From Bog-532 sp963828445 (GTDB lineage: Bacteria > Actinomycetota > Actinomycetes > Streptosporangiales > Streptosporangiaceae): a DNA stretch of 64,000 nt. The stretch lies in assembly GCA_963828445.1 (NCBI GenBank), contig CAWHFP010000016.1, positions 18,431-82,430 on the forward strand. Reading direction: 5' to 3'. The notes below the pieces were generated by a model. That model was not told the DNA's origin. It saw only the letters and a list, made by a program, of their open reading frames with translations, and made no database searches. The translations under genes and the position numbers were made by a program. Shown here piece after piece: positions 19,923-27,736 of the stretch. The stretch's first letter is position 1; each line of letters begins with the position of its first letter.

Positions 19923-20094
19923 TCTTTGACCCTCTCAGGACTGGAGGGAACCGGCCTGCCGCGGACATTGGACAATTGCTGGACGGTTTGACACAGCTGT
20001 TGGACGGCAAGCGGTTTGCTCTTTATGACGGTAACCCGGCGGGGGCAGGCTGTCAGAAAGACACGCAATCGACTTGCTGAGGGAATCCGTGTCA

Positions 20095-20328
20095 ATGACA
20101 GCGACGGCAACAGCGGACCGGCAGGCGGGGCTGAACTGGCTCGACTCGCAGTGGGGGGAGGATTACGACCTCGCGGTGACTGCGGCTGGATGGGTGGCCA
20201 AACGGCTCGATAACGGCAATGCGCTGGTGGCTGATGGCCCCAGTAAATTGCACACGTTAATTGCAGCTGACCAGGGTGCGGCGCCTGTTACATGTGCACT
20301 TTTCAGGTCGGTCGGAGATGAGAGATGA
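20095..20328 (+). CDS. Small protein of unknown function, first of a coupled pair
   Basis: About 77 residues (begins MTATATADRQAGLNWLDSQW). No family recognised; it is soluble, with a central GWVAKRLDNGNALVADGPS. ATG 20095 follows a GAGGGA site; GTG 20089 is an alternative. Its stop overlaps the ATG of the next small gene (ATGA), and it is divergent from the XRE/DUF397 pair. Confidence 0.6.
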   Translation: MTATATADRQAGLNWLDSQWGEDYDLAVTAAGWVAKRLDNGNALVADGPSKLHTLIAADQGAAPVTCALFRSVGDER

Positions 20329-20702
20329 GCGGGCCCTTCTCCTGGCCCGTGCCATCTGCACTGACGCAGGCTGCCGCTTTGCGGGTTGCGTTCCCGGAGT
20401 ACGTGGTCAACGTCCGGATGGGGCGGCGGGACAAGCCGCGGTTCGAGGTGGTCAGCCGGGAGGGCGGCGACCCGTACTGCCTGATCTCCACTGATGCTCA
20501 GGAGATCTGGCAAGAGCTGCGTGGAGCCGGCGCAGCCGAGTTATCCGGCCGCCTCGTCCAAGGCATCGAGCGTGGCTGGGTCGAGGGTGATGACTGGCTC
20601 GGTGCTCAGGTGGTCGCGCCAGGTTTTGCGGCGGACGGCGGAGCCGTCGACGTCGATGAAGCCGGCTTCGGTGGTCCAGGCGCCGCCGCGGTCGAACATT
20701 AG
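20325..20702 (+). CDS. Small protein of unknown function, second of a coupled pair
   Basis: The first ~65 residues look genuine (FPEYVVNVRMGRRDKPRFEV, then DPYCLISTDAQEIWQELR). Beyond about 20520 the frame overlaps the convergent gene ending at 20541, and the amino-acid content becomes shadow-like. The real stop is probably near 20540 and has been lost by an indel. Coupled to the preceding gene by ATGA. Confidence 0.5.
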   Translation: MSGPFSWPVPSALTQAAALRVAFPEYVVNVRMGRRDKPRFEVVSREGGDPYCLISTDAQEIWQELRGAGAAELSGRLVQGIERGWVEGDDWLGAQVVAPGFAADGGAVDVDEAGFGGPGAAAVEH

Positions 20703-21074
20703 GAGGAGGGGCTCGAAGGGGTCCTCCAGGCCGGGCGGCAAGGGGAGCGCTGGCGTCCAGGAGGGCGGCCCAGCGGAGGGCGGCTCGGGCGACTGTGCGA
20801 TCGACGAGGGCCAGCCGATGCGCGCGGTCGATCAGTACTTCCAGATCCTTGGCCAGGTCGGCGGGGAGCTCGATGGACGGGTGCCACGTGGGCGGCGATG
20901 TCGAAGAAGGGCCATTCGTCGGTGGCGTTCAGAGCCTGGGCCCACAGGGCGGCGCGGCGGAGGTACTCGGCGCATCAGCCGGACGCGGGAGCGGCGGTGG
21001 TCGAAGCCGGAGTCGCCGTTCCAGTCGACGGCTTGCAGCCGGGCCAGCGTGGCGGCGGCGTGGGTCTGGTTCAC
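20541..21074 (-). pseudogene. Candidate immunity protein of the WXG cassette (three frameshifts as read)
   Basis: Starts with GTG at 21074, overlapping the stop of the toxin-like gene (GTGA). The frame runs MNQTHAAATLARLQAVDWNG, shifts at about 20966 (AEYLRRAALWAQALNATDEW), at about 20886 (HPSIELPADLAKDLEVLIDR) and at about 20741 (LPPGLEDPFEPLLLMFDRGG), then reads TWRDHLSTEPVITLDPATL to TAA. The corrected protein is about 176 acidic, soluble residues. The last part resembles small conserved actinobacterial proteins I have no name for. Calling it an immunity protein is inference from gene order and coupling. Confidence 0.5.
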
Positions 21075-21825
21075 AGGTGGAGTCCTCTGCGGGCGGCTTC
21101 CACGACATTGTCGATGTTGGACAGGTCGGGCGCAATCGGGGTCATCGGGTGGGGTGAGGCCCAACTCTTCCCACTGGCTCAGTGATCCGTCGGACGCCTT
21201 GGGAGCGACTTCGTGCGCGCCGAAGTGGTCCGGTGTTGAAATCCTGATAGCCGTCGACCCAGGCTTCCGGGTCGGCTGAACGGTAGGGCATGCCTGCCGC
21301 CATCAGATGGCTTTCCACGTATTCGTGGGCCATCAGCGAGCGGAAGTCGCTCCTGCTCGGACCGGCGTCCAGCGGTTCCGGCCTCGGCCTTCGCCCACAG
21401 CTTGGCGGTGTCCCGGTCGGCGGTGAAGTAGCCGTGGACTATCTGGTCGGGGCCGATCGGGGACGTCGTGTTCGGTGAGGAAGAGGTGGGTTTTGACCTG
21501 GGCGATGATGTCTTCGGTGATGCCGGTGTTGGCGGCGATTCGGGCCACGTCGGCGGGGTTGGCGCGGATGGCGGCGTAGGCGGCTTCCTTCGCCGGGGCT
21601 GGAGGCCTCGATGTAGCGTGCGCCGGACCAGCCGCCGGTGTTGGGGCGGATGGCCTCGATGGCTCGGGCGGTGTCGGCGTCGGCCGCTAAAGTGCGGGCG
21701 ACGTTGGCGTCTTCGGTGTCGGCGGTGGTCACTGTGAAACGGCTGATGGCGGTGGCGATGGAGCCGGCGGCTTCGCTGGTGTCGTCGGCCAGGGCGCGGA
21801 AGATGGCTCCCAGTTCGCCGGGCAT
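21071..21825 (-). pseudogene. Candidate polymorphic-toxin effector with HExxE-type C-terminal domain (five frameshifts as read)
   Basis: The start ATG at 21825 overlaps the WXG-gene stop. After five single-base corrections (about 21593, 21459, 21372, 21227, 21139, each an extra C in a C run on the coding strand) the product is about 249 residues. A helical N-terminus (LGAIFRALADDTSEAAGSIA) is followed by IAANTGITEDIIAQVKTHLF, LTEHDVPIGPDQIVHGYF, then FRSLMAHEYVESHLMAAGMP and GHFGAHEVAP. The His-Glu pairs (AHEYVES, GAHE) could bind metal. I do not recognise a named family. The toxin reading rests on the WXG partner upstream and the coupled gene downstream. Confidence 0.5.
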
Positions 21826-22532
21826 CAGAAGTTCAACCCCTGCACGCCTTGCTGAAAGGTGACTGCGTGCGCTTGCAGAGACGCGGCATGGCCGCGGAGC
21901 GCAGCGGTTTCGGCTCGCACCGAGGCCGGGTCGAGGATGACGCTGACCGGCGGGCCGGCCGTGGCGCCGGACTGGGACCAGTCGAGGCCGGCCAAAGCCT
22001 CCTCCACCTTGGCGAACAGGGGGCGGGCGGCCGTGGTGACGACGGTGCCGATGATGTATTGCTCGATGTCGGCGGCCAGGGAGCGGACCACCGCCTCGGC
22101 CCCGGCCACCATCGCGGGCACGGCGGCCTCGGCCAGTCCGAAGGTTACGACGGCGGCGGCCTGGTCGGCGACGAACGCGGCGGCCAGGCCGACCAGCACG
22201 CCGATGGCCTCCGCCTTCTGGGCCACGATGTAGCCGGCCGCGACGTCCAGGGCATCCGCGAGCACCGAGCACCCTGCGGTCAGTTCGGACACGTGCCTGG
22301 AGGTCAAGGAAGTCCAGCCGGACTGCATGGCCTCGGTGGAGACGGACTGGTGGGCGCGGGTAATGGCCGCCACCGCGGCCGAGGACTCAGTGTGCACACC
22401 TTCGATAGATGAACGAAACTCACGGACCAGGGCCGCGAACTCGGCGACGGTGTCCTCGTTGAGGTAGGGCCAGGGGACGCCGATCGCGTTGAGCAGGTTG
22501 ATCACCGGGAGCGGCAGGTCGTCGATGGCCAC
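21825..22532 (-). CDS. WXG100-like secreted-protein N-terminal domain protein
   Basis: 235 residues, intact. The N-terminus (LPVINLLNAIGVPWPYLNED, then AALVREFRSSIEGVH) matches the WXG100-like domain found at the front of actinobacterial polymorphic toxins such as CpnT relatives. A central GW turn (EAMQSGWTSLTSRHVSEL) and long Ala-rich helices follow. Such domains direct ESX/type VII-associated export of the linked effector. Here the domain is a separate gene, with the effector domain in the next ORF (TGATG coupling). The start is GTG 22532 with only a weak AAAGG site. Confidence 0.72.
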   Translation of the reverse strand: MAIDDLPLPVINLLNAIGVPWPYLNEDTVAEFAALVREFRSSIEGVHTESSAAVAAITRAHQSVSTEAMQSGWTSLTSRHVSELTAGCSVLADALDVAAGYIVAQKAEAIGVLVGLAAAFVADQAAAVVTFGLAEAAVPAMVAGAEAVVRSLAADIEQYIIGTVVTTAARPLFAKVEEALAGLDWSQSGATAGPPVSVILDPASVRAETAALRGHAASLQAHAVTFQQGVQGLNF

Positions 22533-22631
22533 GCCTTTAACACGCGAGGCGGGGCCGAGCCGTTCGACGGAACCTCAACGCCCTTGACCGAGACCGGGTA
22601 ACAACCCGGGCCTTCATGACAGGATTCCGGC

Positions 22632-23261
22632 ATGCGGCTGTACCTCTCCTCGTTCCGCGTTGGCTCATACCCGCAGCGGCTGCTGCAGTTGCTCGGCGAA
22701 GGGCGGCGGACTGCGCTCGTCACCAACGCCCTCGACGGGGTTCCCGAGCCGGCCCGCCGCGATAATCTCGCCCGCGACGTCTGGGAACTGGAGGCCCTCG
22801 GCCTGGACGTGACCCTGGTCGACGTGCGCGCGACCAACGCGGTGCACCAGCTGGCCGGGTACGACCTGGTCTGGGTGCGCGGCGGCAACACGTTCGTCCT
22901 GCGCAAGGCGTTCGCCGATACCGGGGCGGACTCGACCCTGACCGGTCTGCTGCGCGGCAACGCCCTGGTGTACGGCGGTTACAGCGCCGGGCCGTGCATC
23001 CTGGCCCCGGAGATCGGGTTTCTGCAGGAAGTCGACGACATCACGGTCGTCAAGAAGCCGGTCACCACCGGCCTCGGTCTGCTCGACCGGCCGTTCGTGC
23101 CGCACGTGGCGTCGCCCGGCCACCCCGAGACCGAGGCCTGCACCGAGGTGTCGGCCGAGCTGAGCCGTCGCGGCCAGGACCACTGGGCCCTCAGCGACGG
23201 CGACGTGCTGGTCGTTGAGGGCGACCGGACCGCGTTGCTCCGGGCCACCCCGGTTACATGA
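22632..23261 (+). CDS. Peptidase family S51 (dipeptidase E-like)
   Basis: 209 residues. Single-domain S51 serine peptidase; the family includes alpha-aspartyl dipeptidase PepE and cyanophycinase. The nucleophile is Ser118 in YGGYSAGPC, preceded by the VWVRGGNTFVLRKAF strand-turn. Cytosolic, no signal peptide. The 3' end overlaps the convergent UxaA gene by 8 bp. The physiological substrate is unknown. Confidence 0.85.
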   Translation: MRLYLSSFRVGSYPQRLLQLLGEGRRTALVTNALDGVPEPARRDNLARDVWELEALGLDVTLVDVRATNAVHQLAGYDLVWVRGGNTFVLRKAFADTGADSTLTGLLRGNALVYGGYSAGPCILAPEIGFLQEVDDITVVKKPVTTGLGLLDRPFVPHVASPGHPETEACTEVSAELSRRGQDHWALSDGDVLVVEGDRTALLRATPVT

Positions 23262-24810
23262 CCGTGCCGATGTGCCAGGGGACGAACTCCTCTTCGCCGT
23301 AGTCCAGGGATTCGCTCTTGGTCTCTGCACCCGAAGCCACGGCCAGGACCATGTCGTAGATCTCGGCTCCGACCTCCTCGACGGTCGCGGACCCGTCCAC
23401 GATGCGGCCGGCGTTGATGTCCATGTCGTCGTTCATGTGCTCGTACAGGGCCGAGTTGGTCGCGACCTTGATCGAGGGCACCGGCGTGCAGCCGAACGCC
23501 GAGCCGCGCCCGGTGGTGAAACACACGACATTGGCCCCGCCAGCCACGATGCCGGTCACGGACACCGGGTCGTACCCCGGCGTGTCCATGAACACGAAGC
23601 CCGGCGTGCGCACGGGCTCGGCGTACTCGACGACCTCGGTCAAAGCCGTGGTCCCGCCCTTGGCCACCGCCCCCAGGGACTTCTCCAGGATGGTGGTGAT
23701 GCCGCCGGCCTTGTTGCCGGGGGAGGGGTTGGCGTCCATGGTGGCGCCGTTCTTGGCCGTGTACCCGTGCCACCAGTCGATCCGCTCCAGCAGCCGGCGC
23801 CCGACGGCCTCGGTGACGGCCCGCCGGGTCAGTAGGTGCTCGGCCCCGTAAATCTCCGGAGTCTCCCCGACAACACCGGTACCTCCCTGGTGGACCAGCC
23901 GGTCGACCGCGTTGCCCAGCGCCGGGTTGGCCGTGAGCCCGGAGTAGGAGTCCGACCCACCACAGTTGGTCCCGAGCACGATCCGGCTGGCCGGCACCGA
24001 ACGCCGCCGGGCCTGGTCCGCCACCGGCAGCATGGCGGTCAGCCGCTCCAGGCCCGCGGCCACCGTCTTCTTGGTCCCGCCGATCTCCTGGATCGTCCCG
24101 GTCGACAGCTGCAGGTCCGGGCGCAGGTCCACTCCCTGCGTGAGCGCCTTGACCTGGTTGTCCTCGCAGCCCAGGCCGAGCAGGAGGAAACCGGCGAAGT
24201 TCGGGTGGGTCAGGTAGCCGCGCATGACCCGGCGCAGCACCTCGATGCCCTCCCCGGACGGGTCCATCCCGCAGCCCAGGCCGTGGGTGAGCGCGACCAC
24301 GCCGTCGACGTGCTCGAAGTCGTCCAGGATGCCGGAGTAGCGCATCCGGTTGGCGATCTGCCGCGCCGCCGTGGCCGAGCAGTTCACCGTGGTCAGGATG
24401 CCGAGGAAGTTCCGGGTCCCGACCGACCCGTCGGCCCGCACGTAGCCGGCGAACGTGTCCTGGTCCGCCTCGGCCAGCGTCGGCCGGGCCGCCGCCGCGT
24501 CCACCGCGAACTCGTAGGCCCGCTCGAACTCCCGGTACTCCAGGTTGTGCAGGTGGACGTGCTCACCGGCCGCCACGGGCCCGCGGGTGAACCCGATGAC
24601 CTGCCCGTAGCGGTGGACCGGGGCCTCGGCGGGCAGATCCCGGACGGCGAGCTTGTGCCCCCGCGGCACGTCGTCCCGCGCCGCCACCGGGCCACCGTCG
24701 CCCACGTCCACCAGCGTCCCGGCCGCCACGTCGGCCGTGGTGATGGCCACGTCGTCGTCGGCCTGGAGCCGGATCCCCCGGACCGCGGAAGCAGAAACAG
24801 TCACAGCCAC
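23254..24810 (-). CDS. UxaA-family altronate/galactarate dehydratase
   Basis: 518 residues. An N-terminal SAF-like domain (residues 1-95) is fused to the UxaA catalytic part. Conserved cysteine segments are visible: TTVNCSATAARQI, GLGCGMDPSGEG, GLGCEDNQ and GTNCGGSDSYSGLTANPALG. The family dehydrates D-altronate or D-galactarate to 2-keto-3-deoxy acids, using a labile metal or Fe-S centre. GTG start at 24810. It lies 62 bp downstream of a DeoR regulator on the same strand, likely one operon, so the true substrate may be a sugar acid sensed by that regulator. Confidence 0.85.
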   Translation of the reverse strand: MAVTVSASAVRGIRLQADDDVAITTADVAAGTLVDVGDGGPVAARDDVPRGHKLAVRDLPAEAPVHRYGQVIGFTRGPVAAGEHVHLHNLEYREFERAYEFAVDAAAARPTLAEADQDTFAGYVRADGSVGTRNFLGILTTVNCSATAARQIANRMRYSGILDDFEHVDGVVALTHGLGCGMDPSGEGIEVLRRVMRGYLTHPNFAGFLLLGLGCEDNQVKALTQGVDLRPDLQLSTGTIQEIGGTKKTVAAGLERLTAMLPVADQARRRSVPASRIVLGTNCGGSDSYSGLTANPALGNAVDRLVHQGGTGVVGETPEIYGAEHLLTRRAVTEAVGRRLLERIDWWHGYTAKNGATMDANPSPGNKAGGITTILEKSLGAVAKGGTTALTEVVEYAEPVRTPGFVFMDTPGYDPVSVTGIVAGGANVVCFTTGRGSAFGCTPVPSIKVATNSALYEHMNDDMDINAGRIVDGSATVEEVGAEIYDMVLAVASGAETKSESLDYGEEEFVPWHIGTVM

Positions 24811-24872
24811 CCTCGCCTCACCGGAAAACGATTACCACCCGCCTTCCAGCATTTCACCCGCTGGGCGGCGGC

Positions 24873-25631
24873 TCACACCAGGGTGACCTGCACGCCCACG
24901 TCGGTCAGGGCCTGGACCGCGCCTGGCTCCGCCCCCTGATCGGTGATGAGCTCGTCGACGTCGCGGGCGGGGCAGATGCGGGCGAACGTCACCTGGCCGA
25001 TCTTGGAACTGTCGGCGACCAGGACCGCCCGCTGGGCGTGCCGGAGCATGACCTGGTTGGTGTGCGCCTCGACTTCCTCGTGGGTGGTGCACCCGGCCGA
25101 CGCGTCCACCCCGTCGACGCCGATGAACGCCACATCCAGGTGCAAGCCGGCCAGGCTGGCCTCGGCGATCGGGCCGGACAGCTCGAAGGTCTGGCTGCGG
25201 GCCAGGCCGCCGGTCACGATCAGCTTGATGTTGGGCCGGATGCCCAGCTCGGACGCGATGTTGAGGGCGTTGGTCACGATCGTCAGCCGCGGCCGGTCGG
25301 CCAGGGCCCGGGCCACCTCGGTGGCGGTGGTGCCGCCGGTCAGCCCGACCGCCATGCCTTCGGCCACCGTGCCCGCGGCGGCGGCCGCGATCCGGCGCTT
25401 CTCGGCCGCGAACCTGACCCCCTTGTAGCGCAGCGGCAACTCGTAGCTGACCGCGTGGGCGACCGCGCCGCCGTGGGTGCGCTGCAGCAGCCGCTGGCGT
25501 TCCAGCGTGGCCAGGTCGCGGCGGATGGTGGCCGGTGACGCTGCCAGCTCCTTGGCCAGGCTGGTCACGTCCACGGTGCCGCCGCTGGCCAGCCGGTCCA
25601 GGATCGCGCTCAGCCGCGCCGATTTGTGCAC
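24873..25631 (-). CDS. DeoR-family transcriptional regulator
   Basis: 252 residues. N-terminal winged helix (VDVTSLAKELAASPATIRRD) and C-terminal DeoR sugar-phosphate sensor (GLTGGTTATEVARAL, VTNALNIASEL, DVAFIGVDGVDA, VLVADSSKIG). It shares an operon with the UxaA gene and is divergent from the APC permease, so it probably represses both. It is a clear paralogue of the DeoR gene at 39195. Confidence 0.9.
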   Translation of the reverse strand: MHKSARLSAILDRLASGGTVDVTSLAKELAASPATIRRDLATLERQRLLQRTHGGAVAHAVSYELPLRYKGVRFAAEKRRIAAAAAGTVAEGMAVGLTGGTTATEVARALADRPRLTIVTNALNIASELGIRPNIKLIVTGGLARSQTFELSGPIAEASLAGLHLDVAFIGVDGVDASAGCTTHEEVEAHTNQVMLRHAQRAVLVADSSKIGQVTFARICPARDVDELITDQGAEPGAVQALTDVGVQVTLV

Positions 25632-25729
25632 GCCAGCCTCCTCGCCACGGGCTCATCCTATTGGTCGTGATCGCCCCGGCCCGCTCCTTATGGTCATCTT
25701 CCCCCCTGTTCATCTGCGCATTAATGCTC

Positions 25730-25735
25730 TAATCT
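25730..25735 (+). promoter_or_regulatory. -10 element for a leaderless permease transcript
   Basis: TAATCT fits the TAnnnT pattern and ends 7 nt before ATG 25743, with no Shine-Dalgarno sequence in the gap. The promoter lies in the divergent region shared with the DeoR gene. Confidence 0.45.
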
Positions 25736-25742
25736 GGCCAGA

Positions 25743-27251
25743 ATGAGCACAAGTGATCAGAATGGTGCTCCGGCGGCGGGGGGCTCATCGGCCGGAGCCG
25801 CATCGGCAGCAGGGTCGGCGGCGACCACGGACGACCGGGGCTTCATCCGCGCTCTGGGCCTGTTCCCGGCCACCGCGCTGAACATGGCCCAGATGGTGGG
25901 CATCGGGCCGTTCATCACGATCCCGCTGATCATCGCGGCCATGGGTGGCCCGCAGGCCATCCTGGGCTGGGTCGTCGGCGCGATCATCGCCCTGCTGGAC
26001 GGGCTGGTGTGGGCCGAGCTGGGGTCGGCCATGCCGCGCTCCGGCGGCACCTACACGTTCCTGCGCGAGGCCTACCAGTACTCCACCGGGCGCCTGATGC
26101 CGTTCATGTTCGTGTGGACAACGTTGCTGGTCACGCCCCTGATCATGTCCACCGGCATGATCGGGATGACCGACTACCTGGGCTACTTCTTCCACATGAC
26201 GACCCTGGAGAGCCACTTCATCGCGGTGGGCTTCACCGTCATCACGGTGGCCCTGCTCTACCGGCGGATCACCTCGGTGTCCAAGCTGACCAACCTGCTC
26301 TGGGGCGGCATGATCGTCACCGTCCTGCTGGTCATCGTGGCCGCCTACAGCCACTTCCACGGGTCACTGGCCTTCAGCTACCCGGCCGGGGCCTGGACGC
26401 CGAACGCCAAGTTCTTCGGCGGCCTCGGCGCCGGGCTGGTGCTGGCCATCTACGACTACTTCGGCTACTACACCGTCACCTACGTGGGCGACGAGGTGAA
26501 GAATCCCGGCCGGGTCATCCCGTTCTCGATCATCCTGGCCATCGGTGGCGTGCTGGTCATCGACCTGGGCATGAACATCGGCATCATCGGCGTCCTGCCC
26601 TGGCAGAAGGCCGAGAAGTCCACCTCGATCGGCACCGACTTCATGCAGGCGGTGTGGGGCCACGGCGCCGCCGACGTGCTCGCGGTGCTGATCATCATCT
26701 GCGCGTTCGCCTCGGTCTACACCGGCCTGCTCGGGGCGTCCCGGCTGCCCTACAACGCGGCCCGGGAGCGGCTGTTCTTCTCGCCGTTCGGCCGGCTGCA
26801 CCCGCGGCTGCGCTTCCCGCACGTCTCGCTGCTGGTCATGGGCCTGGTCACCGCGATCGCCTGCTTCCTCTCGCTGACCACGGTGATCAACGCGCTGATC
26901 GCGCTGACCCTGTTCACCCAGTTCATCGCCCAGATCGGCGCGCTCACGATCCTGCGCCACAAGCAGCCCGGGCTGAAGCGTCCGTACAAGCAGTGGCTCT
27001 ACCCGGTGCCCAGCATCCTGGCCCTGGCCGGCTGGATCTACATCTTCCAGGCGTCCGGCTGGGCCGCGATCCGGATCGCCATCGGCTGGACGGTGCTCGG
27101 CATCATCGCGTTCCTGATCTGGGCCCGGACCGAGCACGTCTGGCCGTTCGGCCCGAAGGAGATCAAGGAAGAGTTCCTGACCCCCGCGGGCGCGGGGGCG
27201 GGGGCCGGCCCCGCTGGCGCGCAGCCCGATCCGGAGGCCCGCCCCAGCTGA
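25743..27251 (+). CDS. APC-superfamily amino acid/organic cation permease
   Basis: 502 residues with about 12 transmembrane helices. The first begins after ALGLFPATALNMAQMVGIGPF, the glycine-rich unwound helix 1 typical of APC transporters. A small-residue N-terminal tail (about 35 residues, Ala/Gly/Ser) and a GAGAGAGPAGA-type C-terminal tail are cytoplasmic. Substrate unknown. Divergent from the DeoR/UxaA operon, with which it may share regulation. The start is supported by a -10 placed for a leaderless message. Confidence 0.88.
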   Translation: MSTSDQNGAPAAGGSSAGAASAAGSAATTDDRGFIRALGLFPATALNMAQMVGIGPFITIPLIIAAMGGPQAILGWVVGAIIALLDGLVWAELGSAMPRSGGTYTFLREAYQYSTGRLMPFMFVWTTLLVTPLIMSTGMIGMTDYLGYFFHMTTLESHFIAVGFTVITVALLYRRITSVSKLTNLLWGGMIVTVLLVIVAAYSHFHGSLAFSYPAGAWTPNAKFFGGLGAGLVLAIYDYFGYYTVTYVGDEVKNPGRVIPFSIILAIGGVLVIDLGMNIGIIGVLPWQKAEKSTSIGTDFMQAVWGHGAADVLAVLIIICAFASVYTGLLGASRLPYNAARERLFFSPFGRLHPRLRFPHVSLLVMGLVTAIACFLSLTTVINALIALTLFTQFIAQIGALTILRHKQPGLKRPYKQWLYPVPSILALAGWIYIFQASGWAAIRIAIGWTVLGIIAFLIWARTEHVWPFGPKEIKEEFLTPAGAGAGAGPAGAQPDPEARPS

Positions 27252-27474
27252 CCCGGAGGCCCGCCCCAGCTAACCCGGGCCGATGATTTTTATCGAAGGT
27301 TGCGTGCCTGAGTTCCCGCCCGCTTCGAGTCCGGCTGGCGGGACGACGGCGACGGATGGGGCCAGGCCTGCCACTCTTCTCCGCGCGGGGCACGCAGCCA
27401 CTAGCGTCCCTCCGGTAACGCCGGTCCACTGATGACGCTCAGCGCTCCCGTCACCCCAGTCCCTCAAGTTTTCT

Positions 27475-27537
27475 TGATCCATCGCTCGGTGGCACTTTCA
27501 GTCGTATTCACTGACAACGCCACCGAGGAATGGATCA
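27475..27537. repeat. 63-bp imperfect inverted repeat
   Basis: Two 19-bp arms (27475-27493 and 27519-27537) pair with two mismatches. An inner TCAGT/ACTGA pair within the loop extends the hairpin. It lies in the 485-bp gap between the APC permease and the GH54 gene and has no T-tract. It could be a terminator-like structure or a degenerate small mobile element. Confidence 0.55.
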
Positions 27538-27601
27538 TGGCTCGGCTTGACCGGGCCGCCCGAGGCTCTGGCCGTATGTGCCCAGGTGGTTACAGGGTGC
27601 G

Positions 27602-27630
27602 TTGACACCCGCCTTGTTAGCGCTCACAAT
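27602..27630 (+). promoter_or_regulatory. Promoter of the GH54 gene
   Basis: TTGACA at 27602-27607 and CACAAT at 27625-27630 with 17 bp between them. The -10 lies inside an operator-like palindrome, so repressor binding would exclude RNA polymerase. Confidence 0.65.
27614..27629. promoter_or_regulatory. LacI-type operator 1 (overlaps -10)
   Basis: TTGTTAGC/GCTCACAA, a 16-bp palindrome with one mismatch and the CG centre typical of LacI-family sites. It overlaps the -10 of the GH54 promoter. Confidence 0.65.
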
Positions 27631-27677
27631 GACGGCAATTTCTCGTATTTGTGGGTCGGTGGCGCTTTACGGCCGAA

Positions 27678-27691
27678 TGTTAGCGCTAACA
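27678..27691. promoter_or_regulatory. LacI-type operator 2
   Basis: Perfect palindrome TGTTAGCGCTAACA in the GH54 leader. Its centre is 63 bp from that of operator 1, six helical turns, which suits looping by a tetramer or cooperative binding. The half-site differs from that at 872-893, so the LacI protein at the window's left edge is probably not the regulator. Confidence 0.7.
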
Positions 27692-27736
27692 ACCAGGCGC
27701 CAAGGCCCAGGACCCCCGGAGGAAGGCAGGTCGAAG

